This document shows, one piece after another, positions 7,494-15,324 of a DNA stretch of 21,089 nucleotides. How positions within the stretch are numbered: the stretch's first letter is position 1; each line of letters opens with the position of its first letter. The notes beneath the pieces were generated by a model, which worked only from the letters and a program-made list of their open reading frames with translations, had not been told where the DNA came from and made no database searches. The position numbers and the translations under genes were made by a program. The DNA comes from JAWXTP01 sp044433415 (lineage in GTDB: Bacteria; Bacteroidota; Bacteroidia; Bacteroidales; Rikenellaceae): the NCBI GenBank assembly GCA_044433415.1, contig JAWXTP010000044.1, forward strand, positions 1 through 21,089, written 5' to 3'.

Positions 7494-8492
7494 ATGAAAA
7501 GTCAAATCGAAGAATATGACTACGAGGCTTTCGAACGTGAGTTAATGGAGTTTGAAGGTGAAGAGGTACAAGAAGATCAAAAGAAACCGTTAGGGAAAAA
7601 AAAGAAATCTCAGAACCTATCTTTCATTGTGGAAGAAGAAGGTCCTTTGTTAGCTTTTCTTTTTAAGGTGTTTGCAGATAAAAGTAAAACTACAGTAAAA
7701 TCTTATCTGTCTAATAGACAGATTTTTATAAATGGTAGCATGTCTACTAAATTTAACTTCGAGCTTAAGAAAGGTGACGAAGTTATGTATAGTCCTGAGA
7801 TGCAGCCTGAGCAATTCAAACACCCTATGTTAAGGATAGTGTTTGAAGATGACCACCTGATAATTATAGATAAAAAGAATGGTCTGTTATCTATGGCGAC
7901 AGATAGAGAACGCCAAAAAACAGCTTACTATATACTTAGTGAATACCTAAAGAGTAAGGAGCGTAACCAGCGTGTGTTTATTGTGCACCGTCTGGATAGA
8001 GAGACTTCGGGACTTATGGTGTTTGCTAAGAGCAAGGAGATACAACATCAGCTACAACAAAACTGGAATGACATAGTGCTTGAAAGAAAGTATGTGGCTG
8101 TAGTGAAGGGTGAGCCTAAAGAAAAGAGTGGTGTTTACTCTTCATATTTAGCGGAGAATTCTAAGTTTTATGTGTATTCAACAAAAGACCATGAGGAGGG
8201 AGAGCTAGCTGTTACTCACTATGAAGTGTTGAAACAAGGCGCTGGGAACTCTTTAGTGGAACTGGAACTTGAGACAGGTAAGAAAAACCAAATCCGTGTT
8301 CACATGAAGGATATGGGTTGCTCTATTATTGGTGATAGAAAATATGATGGTATAGTTTCTCCTATTGGAAGGATAGCTTTACATGCACGAAAAATTAGAT
8401 TTATACACCCTGTGACCGAGAAAGAGATGTCTTTTGATACGGATGTACCGCATCAGTTTATGACTCTATTAAAAACACGCGCATTTAGATAA
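7494..8492 (+). CDS. RluA-family 23S rRNA/tRNA pseudouridine synthase
   Basis: Isomerises uridine to pseudouridine in structured RNA. Residues 1-45 are an acidic then Lys-rich extension. Residues about 46-110 look like a divergent S4-type RNA-binding domain (TTVKSYLSNRQIFING). The catalytic domain follows: HLIIIDKKNGLLSM, then HRLDRETSGLMVFAKS with the catalytic Asp168, then LETGKKNQIRVHM. The length of 332 aa is normal for RluA/RluD types. Which uridine it modifies cannot be told, so no symbol is given. It lies 30 bases after dnaB and is the last gene of the operon. Hairpin element B begins within ten bases of its stop codon. Confidence 0.9.
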   Translation: MKSQIEEYDYEAFERELMEFEGEEVQEDQKKPLGKKKKSQNLSFIVEEEGPLLAFLFKVFADKSKTTVKSYLSNRQIFINGSMSTKFNFELKKGDEVMYSPEMQPEQFKHPMLRIVFEDDHLIIIDKKNGLLSMATDRERQKTAYYILSEYLKSKERNQRVFIVHRLDRETSGLMVFAKSKEIQHQLQQNWNDIVLERKYVAVVKGEPKEKSGVYSSYLAENSKFYVYSTKDHEEGELAVTHYEVLKQGAGNSLVELELETGKKNQIRVHMKDMGCSIIGDRKYDGIVSPIGRIALHARKIRFIHPVTEKEMSFDTDVPHQFMTLLKTRAFR

Positions 8493-8498
8493 TTTGGG

Positions 8499-8662
8499 TT
8501 TTGCTTCGGTGGCTCTGGGAAGGCTTTTCCCAATAGCAGCCCATCTTTGCGACCTTTTTTAAAGTTTTAGTGCTCACAGCCGTTGAGGCTGCTCCGCGTA
8601 AAACTTCAAAAAACGCCGCAAATATGAACTACTCTTGAAAAAAGCGGACAATCGTGGACGTT
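8499..8662 (-). repeat. Long conserved hairpin element, copy B
   Basis: Reverse-strand copy of the hairpin family, starting seven bases after the rluA-like stop codon. On the - strand the stem is 27 positions, 25 paired with two G.U. Its lower half reads ATATTTGCGGC / GTCGCAAAGAT where copies A, C and D have ATTTTTTGCG / GTGAAAAAT, so both sides changed together. The upper half reads GAAGTTTTA / TAAAACTTT. The apex is CAGCC/GGCTG. Conserved flanks are GCGTCCACGATTGTCCGC (as ACGTCC here) on one side and TGGGAA/TTCCCA on the other. The remaining 8663-8779 shows no gene and no clear thrA promoter. Confidence 0.87.
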
Positions 8663-8779
8663 ATGTGGCACTCATGGAAGGAACCTTGGGTGTTGGAGAA
8701 ATAATTTTGAGGTATTGTTGCTGTGGTTGCTAATTAAATAGAAATAATAAATGTTGAAAATAAATAAATTTAGATCTTT

Positions 8780-11221
8780 ATGAAGGTATTAAAATTTGGA
8801 GGTAGTTCGGTAGGTTCTGTTGAAGGATTGCTGAATGTAAAGAAAATCGTTGAGTCTCAGGAGGAGACTTGCGTAGTTGTAGTTTCTGCCTTTGGTGGAA
8901 TCACAGACAAGTTGTTGAATATGGCTAAATTAGCTTCTCAAAGTGATAGTACTTATGAGGCTATTTTAAGTGAGATAGAAGAAAGACATTATAACATTAT
9001 TGATGGTGTTATTGCAGAAGATAAACGTGAAACTGTAAAAGCTCAGGTAGCACTACTTCTAGGTGAACTGTCTAATATCTTAAAAGGTATATTCCTTATC
9101 AAAGACCTGTCTAGCAAAACAAACAATACTATTGTAAGCTATGGTGAAAGATTATCTTCTTTTGTAGTTAGCAATGTGATAGCTGATGCTGCACTGTTTG
9201 ATGCTCGCGACTTTATTAAAACTGTCCCTAGCTTCAAGAAACATATTGTTGATTTTGAGGTGACTAACGCTTTAATTAGTGAAAAATTTGCTGACCTTAA
9301 AACAAATGTTGTCCTAGGAGGTTTTATCTCTAGTGATAAAGTTAGCGGTGACATTACTAATCTTGGTCGTGGTGGTTCAGACTATACAGCCGCTATTATT
9401 GCTGCTGAGCTGGATGCTACAATACTTGAAATTTGGACTGATGTAGACGGTTTCATGACAGCTGACCCTCGTGTTATTAATAATGCTTACGTTATTGAGA
9501 AGTTGACTTACGTAGAGGCTATGGAGCTTTGTAACTTCGGTGCTAAAGTAGTATATCCTCCTACAATTTATCCTGTATTCCACAAGAATGTGCCTATAGT
9601 AATTAAAAATACTTATAACATAGATTCAAAAGGTACTTTGATTACTAAGGGTGAGGACGAAGAAGAAAAGTCTAAGCTAACAATTAAGGGTATTTCATCT
9701 ATTAATGACACTGCGATTATCACTATTCAAGGTCTTGGTATGGTGGGTGTTATAGGTGTTAACTCTCGTATATTCAACAGTCTTGCTAATGCTGGTATTA
9801 GCGTGTTCTTCGTGTCGCAGGCTGCTTCTGAGAATACCACTTCTATAGGTGTTAAAAATGAAGATACTGAGCTTGCAGTTGAGGTGTTAGAGCGTGAGTT
9901 TGAAGTAGAGATGAACCTTGGTGAGATTAATCCTATAAAAGTTAAGAAAAATCTAGCTACAGTAGCTATCGTTGGTGGTGGCATGAAATATACTACAGGT
10001 GTTGCAGGTAAATTATTCGGCACTATAGGTAGAAATGGTATTAACGTTATTGCTTGTGCACAGGGTGCCTCAGAGACTAATATTTCATTTGTTGTGAAAC
10101 ATGAGTCTTTACGTAAAACGATAAACGTTATTCACGACTCTTTCTTCCTATCAGATTACAAAGTGTTGAATATTTTCTTAACAGGTGTTGGTCTTGTGGG
10201 TAGTAATCTTGTAGAGCAGATTTATAAACAACAAAGTAAGTTGTTGGCTAATAATTCTTTGCAAATACGCGTTGTAGGTGTATCTAACTCTAAGCGTTAT
10301 ATCCTTGATAGAGAGGGTATAGATTTGTCTAACTATAAGGAGCAATTGGCTAAATCAGAGAATGTTAGTACGCCAGAGATTTTTAAAGATCAGATAGTTG
10401 AGATGAATATCTTCAACTCGGTATTTGTGGACTGTACAGCAAGTAGTGATGTAGCTACTATATATAAGGATTTATTAACAAACAACATTTCTATAGTAAC
10501 AGCTAATAAGATTGCTGCTTCTTCAAGTTTTGATAACTACCAAGATCTTAAGATGACAGCTCGTAAGAAAGATGTTAAGTTCTTGTATGAGACTAACGTA
10601 GGTGCAGGACTTCCTATCATCAATACTATTAATGACCTTATAAATAGTGGTGACAAGATTCTTAAGATTGAAGCTGTAGTTTCTGGGACTCTTAACTTTA
10701 TCTTTAATGAGATGAATGAGGATATTCCTATGAGTAAGGCTATTAAGATGGCACAGGAGGCTGGATATGCTGAGCCTGACCCTCGTATTGACCTTAGCGG
10801 TGTAGATGTTATCCGTAAGCTAGTTATACTTTCTCGTGAAGCTGGTTACACAATTGAGCAAAGTGATGTAGAGAAGAATTTGTTTATTCCTAATGAGTAT
10901 TTTGAAGGTTCGCTAGATCAATTCTGGGCTAAGATTTCAGATATTGATGCTGAGTTTGAGGAGAAACGTAAAGCTCTAGTGGCTAAAGGTGGCCGTTGGA
11001 GATTTGTAGCTAAGCTGGACGAAGGGAATGTTAGCGTGGGTCTTCAAGAGGTGGACGATAAACATCCATTCTATTATTTGGAGGGTAGTAATAATATCGT
11101 GCTTATCTCTACTGATAGATATAATGAATATCCTATGCAGATTAAAGGCTATGGTGCAGGTGCTAGTGTGACCGCAGCCGGAGTCTTCGCCGACATAATA
11201 AGCATCGCTAATATACGATAG
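8780..11221 (+). CDS. thrA: Bifunctional aspartokinase / homoserine dehydrogenase
   Basis: Carries out the first and third steps from aspartate to threonine and methionine. Aspartokinase occupies residues 1 to about 300 (KFGGSSVGS at 5-13, SYGERLSS, GRGGSDYTA). Two ACT regulatory repeats span about 300-460. Homoserine dehydrogenase spans about 465-813, with the NAD(P) loop TGVGLVGSNL (Gly469, Gly471), VTANK, GTLNFIF and the DPRIDLSGVDVIRKL region. The length of 813 aa matches E. coli ThrA (820). It stands alone here: no thrB or thrC follows, and hairpin element C begins at its stop codon. No threonine-rich leader peptide was found upstream, so any control is probably allosteric through the ACT domains (inference). 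Confidence 0.97.
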   Translation: MKVLKFGGSSVGSVEGLLNVKKIVESQEETCVVVVSAFGGITDKLLNMAKLASQSDSTYEAILSEIEERHYNIIDGVIAEDKRETVKAQVALLLGELSNILKGIFLIKDLSSKTNNTIVSYGERLSSFVVSNVIADAALFDARDFIKTVPSFKKHIVDFEVTNALISEKFADLKTNVVLGGFISSDKVSGDITNLGRGGSDYTAAIIAAELDATILEIWTDVDGFMTADPRVINNAYVIEKLTYVEAMELCNFGAKVVYPPTIYPVFHKNVPIVIKNTYNIDSKGTLITKGEDEEEKSKLTIKGISSINDTAIITIQGLGMVGVIGVNSRIFNSLANAGISVFFVSQAASENTTSIGVKNEDTELAVEVLEREFEVEMNLGEINPIKVKKNLATVAIVGGGMKYTTGVAGKLFGTIGRNGINVIACAQGASETNISFVVKHESLRKTINVIHDSFFLSDYKVLNIFLTGVGLVGSNLVEQIYKQQSKLLANNSLQIRVVGVSNSKRYILDREGIDLSNYKEQLAKSENVSTPEIFKDQIVEMNIFNSVFVDCTASSDVATIYKDLLTNNISIVTANKIAASSSFDNYQDLKMTARKKDVKFLYETNVGAGLPIINTINDLINSGDKILKIEAVVSGTLNFIFNEMNEDIPMSKAIKMAQEAGYAEPDPRIDLSGVDVIRKLVILSREAGYTIEQSDVEKNLFIPNEYFEGSLDQFWAKISDIDAEFEEKRKALVAKGGRWRFVAKLDEGNVSVGLQEVDDKHPFYYLEGSNNIVLISTDRYNEYPMQIKGYGAGASVTAAGVFADIISIANIR

Positions 11222-11222
11222 C

Positions 11223-11387
11223 TTTGCTTCGGGGAGTTTGGGAAGGCTTTTCCCAATAGCGGCCTACATTTTTCACCTTTTCCTAAAAACCAATGCTCAC
11301 AGCCACCTGAGGCTGCTCCGCTTGCTTTTCAGGAAAACGCAAAAAATCTAAGCCACTCTTGAAAAAAGCGGACAATCGTGGACGCTA
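11223..11387 (-). repeat. Long conserved hairpin element, copy C
   Basis: Starts two bases past the thrA stop codon, folding strand antisense to thrA. On the - strand the 26-position stem has 24 pairs, three G.U, and two G-G mismatches, one of which recurs in D. Apex CAGCC/GGCTG. The 5' flank GCGTCCACGATTGTCCGC and the 3' hairpin TGGGAA/TTCCCA are intact. It adjoins a hairpin at 11394-11426. From the gene side the order is thrA stop, element, terminator hairpin. Confidence 0.9.
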
Positions 11388-11393
11388 AGTGTT

Positions 11394-11429
11394 AACGCCC
11401 ATGCAGCATCGAGCTGCATGGGCGTTTTT
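11394..11429 (+). terminator. thrA terminator adjoining hairpin element C
   Basis: A perfect 14-bp stem (11394-11407 with 11413-11426), loop ATCGA, then a T tract to 11429. It works as an intrinsic terminator for + transcripts of thrA that run through element C. The same hairpin, with compensatory base changes, sits at the same place beside element D (20837-20869). Confidence 0.88.
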
Positions 11430-11503
11430 CCGAAAAATGTTATAAAAATTGTTACAAAAAATTTGCTAACATGTTAATCACTATATAGGTTAAAATGCAT
11501 GTC

Positions 11504-11548
11504 GCTTGTCGTCATTAATCATTCATCATTAACCATTAATCATTAACT
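11504..11548 (-). repeat. GCTTGTCG-anchored heptamer repeat, copy 2 (3' of kdsA)
   Basis: After GCTTGTCG (11504-11511) come five 7-nt units: ATTAATC, ATTCATC, ATTAACC, ATTAATC, ATTAACT (11514-11548). Read on the - strand they start inside the kdsA stop codon and place a stop triplet in nearly every unit. Because 7 is not a multiple of 3, all three frames are closed within a few units. Confidence 0.75.
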
Positions 11549-12362
11549 AAAGCGCTTTTCTTATTCTTACAAGTTTCTCAACAAGACCTTCTAGTAAATC
11601 CAGTTTTAGCATATTAGCGCCATCAGAAAGAGCTTTTGAAGGTTCAGGGTGAGTTTCAATAAATAAGCCGTCAGCGCCTACAGCGATAGAGGCCTTAGCT
11701 ATTGTTTCTATCATCTGAGGTTTGCCACCTGTGACACCCGATACTTGATTAGGTTGTTGCAAAGAGTGAGTAACATCTACAACTACAGGTACATCAAACG
11801 ACTGCATAGTAGGAACACCTCTAAAGTCAACTATCATGTCATAATATCCCATCATAGAACCTCTGTCAGTAAGTATTACAGAGTTGTTACCCTCACTGCG
11901 GATTTTCTCTACTGCAAAAACCATAGATTCAGGAGCTAGAAATTGACCCTTTTTGATGTTTACAACTTTACCAGTTTTTGCAGCAGCTTCTAATAAGTCA
12001 GTCTGACGACAAAGGAAAGCTGGGATTTGTAATATATCTACAAATTCTGCGGCCATGTGTGCCTCATTAGCAGAATGTATATCTGTTAAAACAGGAACGT
12101 TAAACTCCTTACGTACTTTTGTTAATATTTCTAGTGCCTTAAGATCACCAATGCCTGAGAAAGAATCCTTGCGTGATCTGTTAGCTTTGCGATATGAACC
12201 CTTAAAGATGTAAGGAATTTTATATTTCTCACTAACCCTCACACATTCTTCAGCAACCTGCATAGCTATTTCTTCACTTTCTATAGCACATGGTCCTGCA
12301 ATTAAAAAGAACATGTCGCTGTCCTTATGATGGATTTTAGGTATTGATTCTAATAGTTTCAT
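11547..12362 (-). CDS. kdsA: 3-deoxy-8-phosphooctulonate (KDO-8-P) synthase
   Basis: Condenses phosphoenolpyruvate with arabinose-5-phosphate to KDO-8-phosphate, a precursor of the lipopolysaccharide inner core; its presence implies a Gram-negative envelope. A 271-residue TIM barrel. Motifs seen: IAGPCAIES, FKGSYRKANRS, VLTDIHS, IPAFLCRQTDLL, NIKKGQF, DVTHSLQQPN, HPEP. Cys25 in GPC, His199, Glu236 and Asp247 match the metal ligands of the class II enzyme (Aquifex type), where E. coli has Asn in place of the Cys. It is therefore predicted to be metal-dependent. It lies 79 bases after rarA on the same strand with no clear promoter between, so the two may be co-transcribed. A heptamer repeat overlaps its stop codon. 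Confidence 0.96.
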   Translation of the reverse strand: MKLLESIPKIHHKDSDMFFLIAGPCAIESEEIAMQVAEECVRVSEKYKIPYIFKGSYRKANRSRKDSFSGIGDLKALEILTKVRKEFNVPVLTDIHSANEAHMAAEFVDILQIPAFLCRQTDLLEAAAKTGKVVNIKKGQFLAPESMVFAVEKIRSEGNNSVILTDRGSMMGYYDMIVDFRGVPTMQSFDVPVVVDVTHSLQQPNQVSGVTGGKPQMIETIAKASIAVGADGLFIETHPEPSKALSDGANMLKLDLLEGLVEKLVRIRKAL

Positions 12363-12441
12363 ATCGTTGGTTTTTAAATTAAAAAAGTTGTTTATTTAGT
12401 TTTTATAGTTGGTTAAAATATATTTGTTAAGATACTAAAGC

Positions 12442-13719
12442 CTACTTATATTTGTCTCCCCATAAAGAGTTAACACGCGCCCCAATCTCTCGCTCTTTGG
12501 CATTGTCTGCTGCTTCGTAGAACTTAAGATTAGAAAGTCCCTCAGGCATAAACTCCTGATAAGCAAAATGCCCTTCAAAGTCGTGGGAATACTTATATCC
12601 GTCTCCATAACCTAATTCATGCATGAGCTTTGTAGGTGCATTCCTTATGTTAAGAGGTACGTCACGTCTTTCAGTGTCATTCTTGACAAAACTTAAAGCC
12701 TTATTTATCGCCATATATGCAGAGTTACTCTTAGGGCTTGTTGCTAGGTAAATAGTAGCCTCAGCAAGAGGTATACGCCCCTCAGGCATGCCTATGTTAG
12801 CTACAGCCTCACAGCAGGCGTTGGCAATAAGTAGGGCGTTAGGGTTGGCAAGACCTATGTCCTCAGATGCAGAAATCACTAACCTCCGCGCTATGAATTT
12901 AGGGTCTTCACCTCCCTCTATCATGCGTGCTAGGTAATATATTGCTGCATTAGGGTCACTGCCCCGAATAGATTTTATAAATGCTGATATAGTGTCATAA
13001 TGCATATCCGCTCCCTTGTCATAGGTAGGTATGTTTTGCTTAAGGACACTAGTCACAAGCTCATCGTTAATTGTAATCTCTCCATCTATAGTGCTACATA
13101 CCATATCTATGATATTTAGTAGCTTGCGTGCATCCCCTCCACTAAAACGATATAATGCTTTTGTTTCCGATACAGTTATAGGTCTATTTTTAAGTATGTT
13201 GTCGCTATTTAAAGCCCTAGAAGTTAGCTCGTCTAATTCTTCTTTGCTTAGGTATTCAAGAGTGTACACCTGAGCACGAGAAAGAAGAGGACGGATAACT
13301 TCAAACGATGGATTTTCAGTTGTTGCACCTATTAAAGTGAAAATACCTTGTTCTACAGCTCCCAGAAGTGAGTCTTGTTGACTTTTTGAGAACCTATGAA
13401 TTTCATCAATAAAGAGTATAGGTGATGGTGAGTCAAAGAAACGAGCTGCCTTAGCTTTTTCTATAATCTCTCTCACATCCTTAACGCCTGACGATATAGC
13501 GCTAAGAGTAAAGAAAGGTCTTTCTAAACTATTAGCAATAATTTTTGCAAGTGTAGTTTTGCCAACTCCTGGTGGACCCCACAAAATGAAAGAGGGTAGG
13601 GTGTTTCCTGCAATAAATTTACGGATAACCCCATTTTCTCCTACAAGATGTTTCTGTCCGATATAATCTTCTAGCGTGCTAGGTCTTAACCTTTCTGCTA
13701 AAGGAATATTATTGTTCAT
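12442..13719 (-). CDS. rarA: Replication-associated recombination protein A (AAA+ ATPase)
   Basis: RarA/MgsA, an AAA+ ATPase related to clamp-loader subunits, acts at stalled forks. The 425-residue protein has Walker A WGPPGVGKTTLAK (Lys54, Thr55), Walker B ILFIDEIHRF (Asp105, Glu106), sensor 1 LIGATTENPSFE, and the C-terminal tetramerisation region with RGSDPNAAIYYLARM and KFIARRLVISASEDIGLANP, which are hallmarks of the family. The length is close to E. coli RarA (447). Its promoter is the TATATTTG box at 13776-13769, with a 9-bp hairpin (13737-13761) in the leader. It is transcribed ahead of kdsA and divergently from the phosphoesterase gene. Confidence 0.96.
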   Translation of the reverse strand: MNNNIPLAERLRPSTLEDYIGQKHLVGENGVIRKFIAGNTLPSFILWGPPGVGKTTLAKIIANSLERPFFTLSAISSGVKDVREIIEKAKAARFFDSPSPILFIDEIHRFSKSQQDSLLGAVEQGIFTLIGATTENPSFEVIRPLLSRAQVYTLEYLSKEELDELTSRALNSDNILKNRPITVSETKALYRFSGGDARKLLNIIDMVCSTIDGEITINDELVTSVLKQNIPTYDKGADMHYDTISAFIKSIRGSDPNAAIYYLARMIEGGEDPKFIARRLVISASEDIGLANPNALLIANACCEAVANIGMPEGRIPLAEATIYLATSPKSNSAYMAINKALSFVKNDTERRDVPLNIRNAPTKLMHELGYGDGYKYSHDFEGHFAYQEFMPEGLSNLKFYEAADNAKEREIGARVNSLWGDKYK

Positions 13720-13736
13720 CGTTTTGTAATTTAATG

Positions 13737-13761
13737 TAATAAGTTTTCAGTTAACTTATTA
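13737..13761 (-). promoter_or_regulatory. Leader hairpin / operator-like palindrome before rarA
   Basis: TAATAAGTT (13737-13745) and AACTTATTA (13753-13761) form a perfect 9-bp inverted repeat with a 7-nt spacer, between the rarA promoter and its start codon. It could be an mRNA hairpin or a protein site; nothing here decides which. Confidence 0.45.
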
Positions 13762-13768
13762 TTTTTTA

Positions 13769-13802
13769 CAAATATAATAAAAAAATGAATAAATCATACA
13801 AA
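13769..13802 (-). promoter_or_regulatory. rarA promoter, Bacteroidota type
   Basis: On the - strand TATATTTG lies at 13776-13769, and a TTTG lies 22 bases upstream (13802-13799). The spacing is slightly long for the -33/-7 pair. The start codon of rarA is about 50 bases downstream. Confidence 0.6.
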
Positions 13803-13842
13803 AAAATGCTAACTTGCGATATAATTTACAATAAAAATAGTT

Positions 13843-14346
13843 ATGAAAAAAATAGGTATTATATCTGATACTCACACTACTTTCGATAGTAAGATGCGTG
13901 ATTTTCTGAAAGATTGTGATGAGGTTTGGCATGCAGGTGATATAGGAAATATACAGACCTTTGATAAACTCGCTAGCTTTAAACCCCTACGTGCTGTATA
14001 TGGCAATATTGACGGGCATACAGTAAGACTTACTACCAAGGAAATCCTGAAATTTGAATGTGAAGGGGTGCGCGTACTTATGACTCATATAGGTGGATAC
14101 CCTACACATTACTATACGGACTTCAAAAATGTGATAATGATAAATAAACCCGACCTAGTAATTACAGGGCATTCACATATTCTAAAAGTGATGTATGACA
14201 AAAAGCTAAACCACCTACACATAAACCCTGGTGCAGCAGGGAACTCAGGTTTTCATAAGGTAAGAACTGCTATACGCCTTAAACTTGATAAAGGTAATAT
14301 ATCTGATTTAGAGGTCTGTGAGTGGGATAGAAAAAGCGTGATGTAA
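13843..14346 (+). CDS. YfcE/MJ0936-family metallophosphoesterase
   Basis: A small (167 aa) calcineurin-like phosphodiesterase. The metal-binding motifs are all visible: D9-x-H11 in ISDTH, GD33 in HAGDIGN, GN55 in VYGNID, His82 in MTHIGG, and GH110-S-H112 in ITGHSH, followed by HINPGAAG. Family members cleave artificial phosphodiesters such as bis-pNPP; the natural substrate is unknown. It diverges from rarA. No good TAnnTTTG promoter is visible for it. It is followed after 62 bases by the TonB-like gene, which has its own promoter. Confidence 0.93.
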   Translation: MKKIGIISDTHTTFDSKMRDFLKDCDEVWHAGDIGNIQTFDKLASFKPLRAVYGNIDGHTVRLTTKEILKFECEGVRVLMTHIGGYPTHYYTDFKNVIMINKPDLVITGHSHILKVMYDKKLNHLHINPGAAGNSGFHKVRTAIRLKLDKGNISDLEVCEWDRKSVM

Positions 14347-14354
14347 GAAAAATA

Positions 14355-14399
14355 TTGAATTTCCACCATTTTTTATTATCTTTGTTATGAGATAACAAA
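14355..14399 (+). promoter_or_regulatory. Promoter with overlapping palindrome, TonB-like gene
   Basis: TTG at 14355-14357, a 19-base spacer, and TATCTTTG at 14377-14384 make a good Bacteroidota promoter. The inverted repeat TTTGTTAT (14381-14388), spacer GAG, ATAACAAA (14392-14399) overlaps the -7 box and the expected transcription start, a classic position for a repressor operator (inference). Confidence 0.65.
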
Positions 14400-14408
14400 A
14401 AAAATAAG

Positions 14409-15266
14409 ATGAGCACAACAACAAAGACAAATAAACCACAAAAAAAAGACTACAGTAAAGATGAAAGATACATTTTGTATAAAAGCATGCCTTTTGTAAA
14501 TAGAAAGATGACTTTTACAAAATGGTTAGAGAAGAATAGTTTTGCAGCGATGTTTACTTTTTTGCTTTTTATCTTTGGTTTTGTAACTTTGGTTTCAATA
14601 CGTATTAAAATAAATACTGTACAGCTTGTAGATGGTGTAATGATAGATATGCCAATTACAGAACAGGATAAACCCGTTGAGGAGGAAATCCCTGAAGATA
14701 AAAAAGCTGAAATGCTTGAAATAGAAAGGATGGTTAACGTAAGGAATAGGGTAGCTGATGCTAACGCTGACAACTCAAAACAAACAGACAGAAGTAAACA
14801 GCTTTTAGAAGAAGCACAAGCGGTACAAGATAAGTTAGATGCTAATAAGGCCGCTTACGAAAAAGGATTAAATGAGGTGAAAAATATGAGTGGCGGTAAT
14901 GCTAGAAAATCAAACACTGCCTCGGATGCTTCCCAAGAAAGTAAAAGGCTAGATACCAATAAACGTATTCCTGCTATCTCTAAACAAGGAAATGTAACTG
15001 TAGAGTATGACTTACCTGGAAGATATGCAACAGTGCTTCCTGTCCCTGCATATAAATGTGAGGATGGCGGTAAGGTTATTATTTCTATAGTCGTAAATAA
15101 TAATGGAGATGTGATAAATGCTTCTGTAAAGGCTTCTTCATCTTCAAAAACAGACTGTATAGCTACTATGGCTTTAGATGCAGCTAAAAAGTCTCGTTTT
15201 GACGTTAACGCTAAGGCCGTGTCAAAACAAGAAGGTACTATAACTTACCTTTTCTTAGCGCAATAG
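14409..15266 (+). CDS. TonB-like energy transducer, single membrane anchor
   Basis: A 285-residue protein. Residues 1-43 are basic and cytoplasmic. Residues about 44-66 (AAMFTFLLFIFGFVTLVSI) form one membrane segment. Residues 85-165 are acidic and charged with coiled-coil character (AEMLEIERMVNVRNR, QLLEEAQAVQDKLDA). The C-terminal 90 residues contain GKVIISIVVNNNGDVINASV, a run of alternating hydrophobics, then CIATMALDAAKKSRFDV and GTITYLFLA, which resemble the TonB C-terminal domain (GxVxVxxxIdxxGxVxxaxV...G.I.Y.F). TonB proteins couple the proton motive force to outer-membrane transport. No Pro-rich spanning region is seen and no ExbBD genes are adjacent, so the role is tentative. recG follows after 58 bases. 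Confidence 0.72.
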   Translation: MSTTTKTNKPQKKDYSKDERYILYKSMPFVNRKMTFTKWLEKNSFAAMFTFLLFIFGFVTLVSIRIKINTVQLVDGVMIDMPITEQDKPVEEEIPEDKKAEMLEIERMVNVRNRVADANADNSKQTDRSKQLLEEAQAVQDKLDANKAAYEKGLNEVKNMSGGNARKSNTASDASQESKRLDTNKRIPAISKQGNVTVEYDLPGRYATVLPVPAYKCEDGGKVIISIVVNNNGDVINASVKASSSSKTDCIATMALDAAKKSRFDVNAKAVSKQEGTITYLFLAQ

Positions 15267-15324
15267 TAGAAGCTAGCTCTATGTGATTACCAATTATTAG
15301 AACTCCTCTTAACAATTATAGCCT

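Noticed and set aside
8663..8779. Threonine attenuator ahead of thrA
   Set aside because: No short Thr/Ile-rich leader frame and no terminator hairpin with a T tract were found.
11504..11548. CRISPR array
   Set aside because: Units are 7 nt and contiguous, without spacers, and there are no cas genes.
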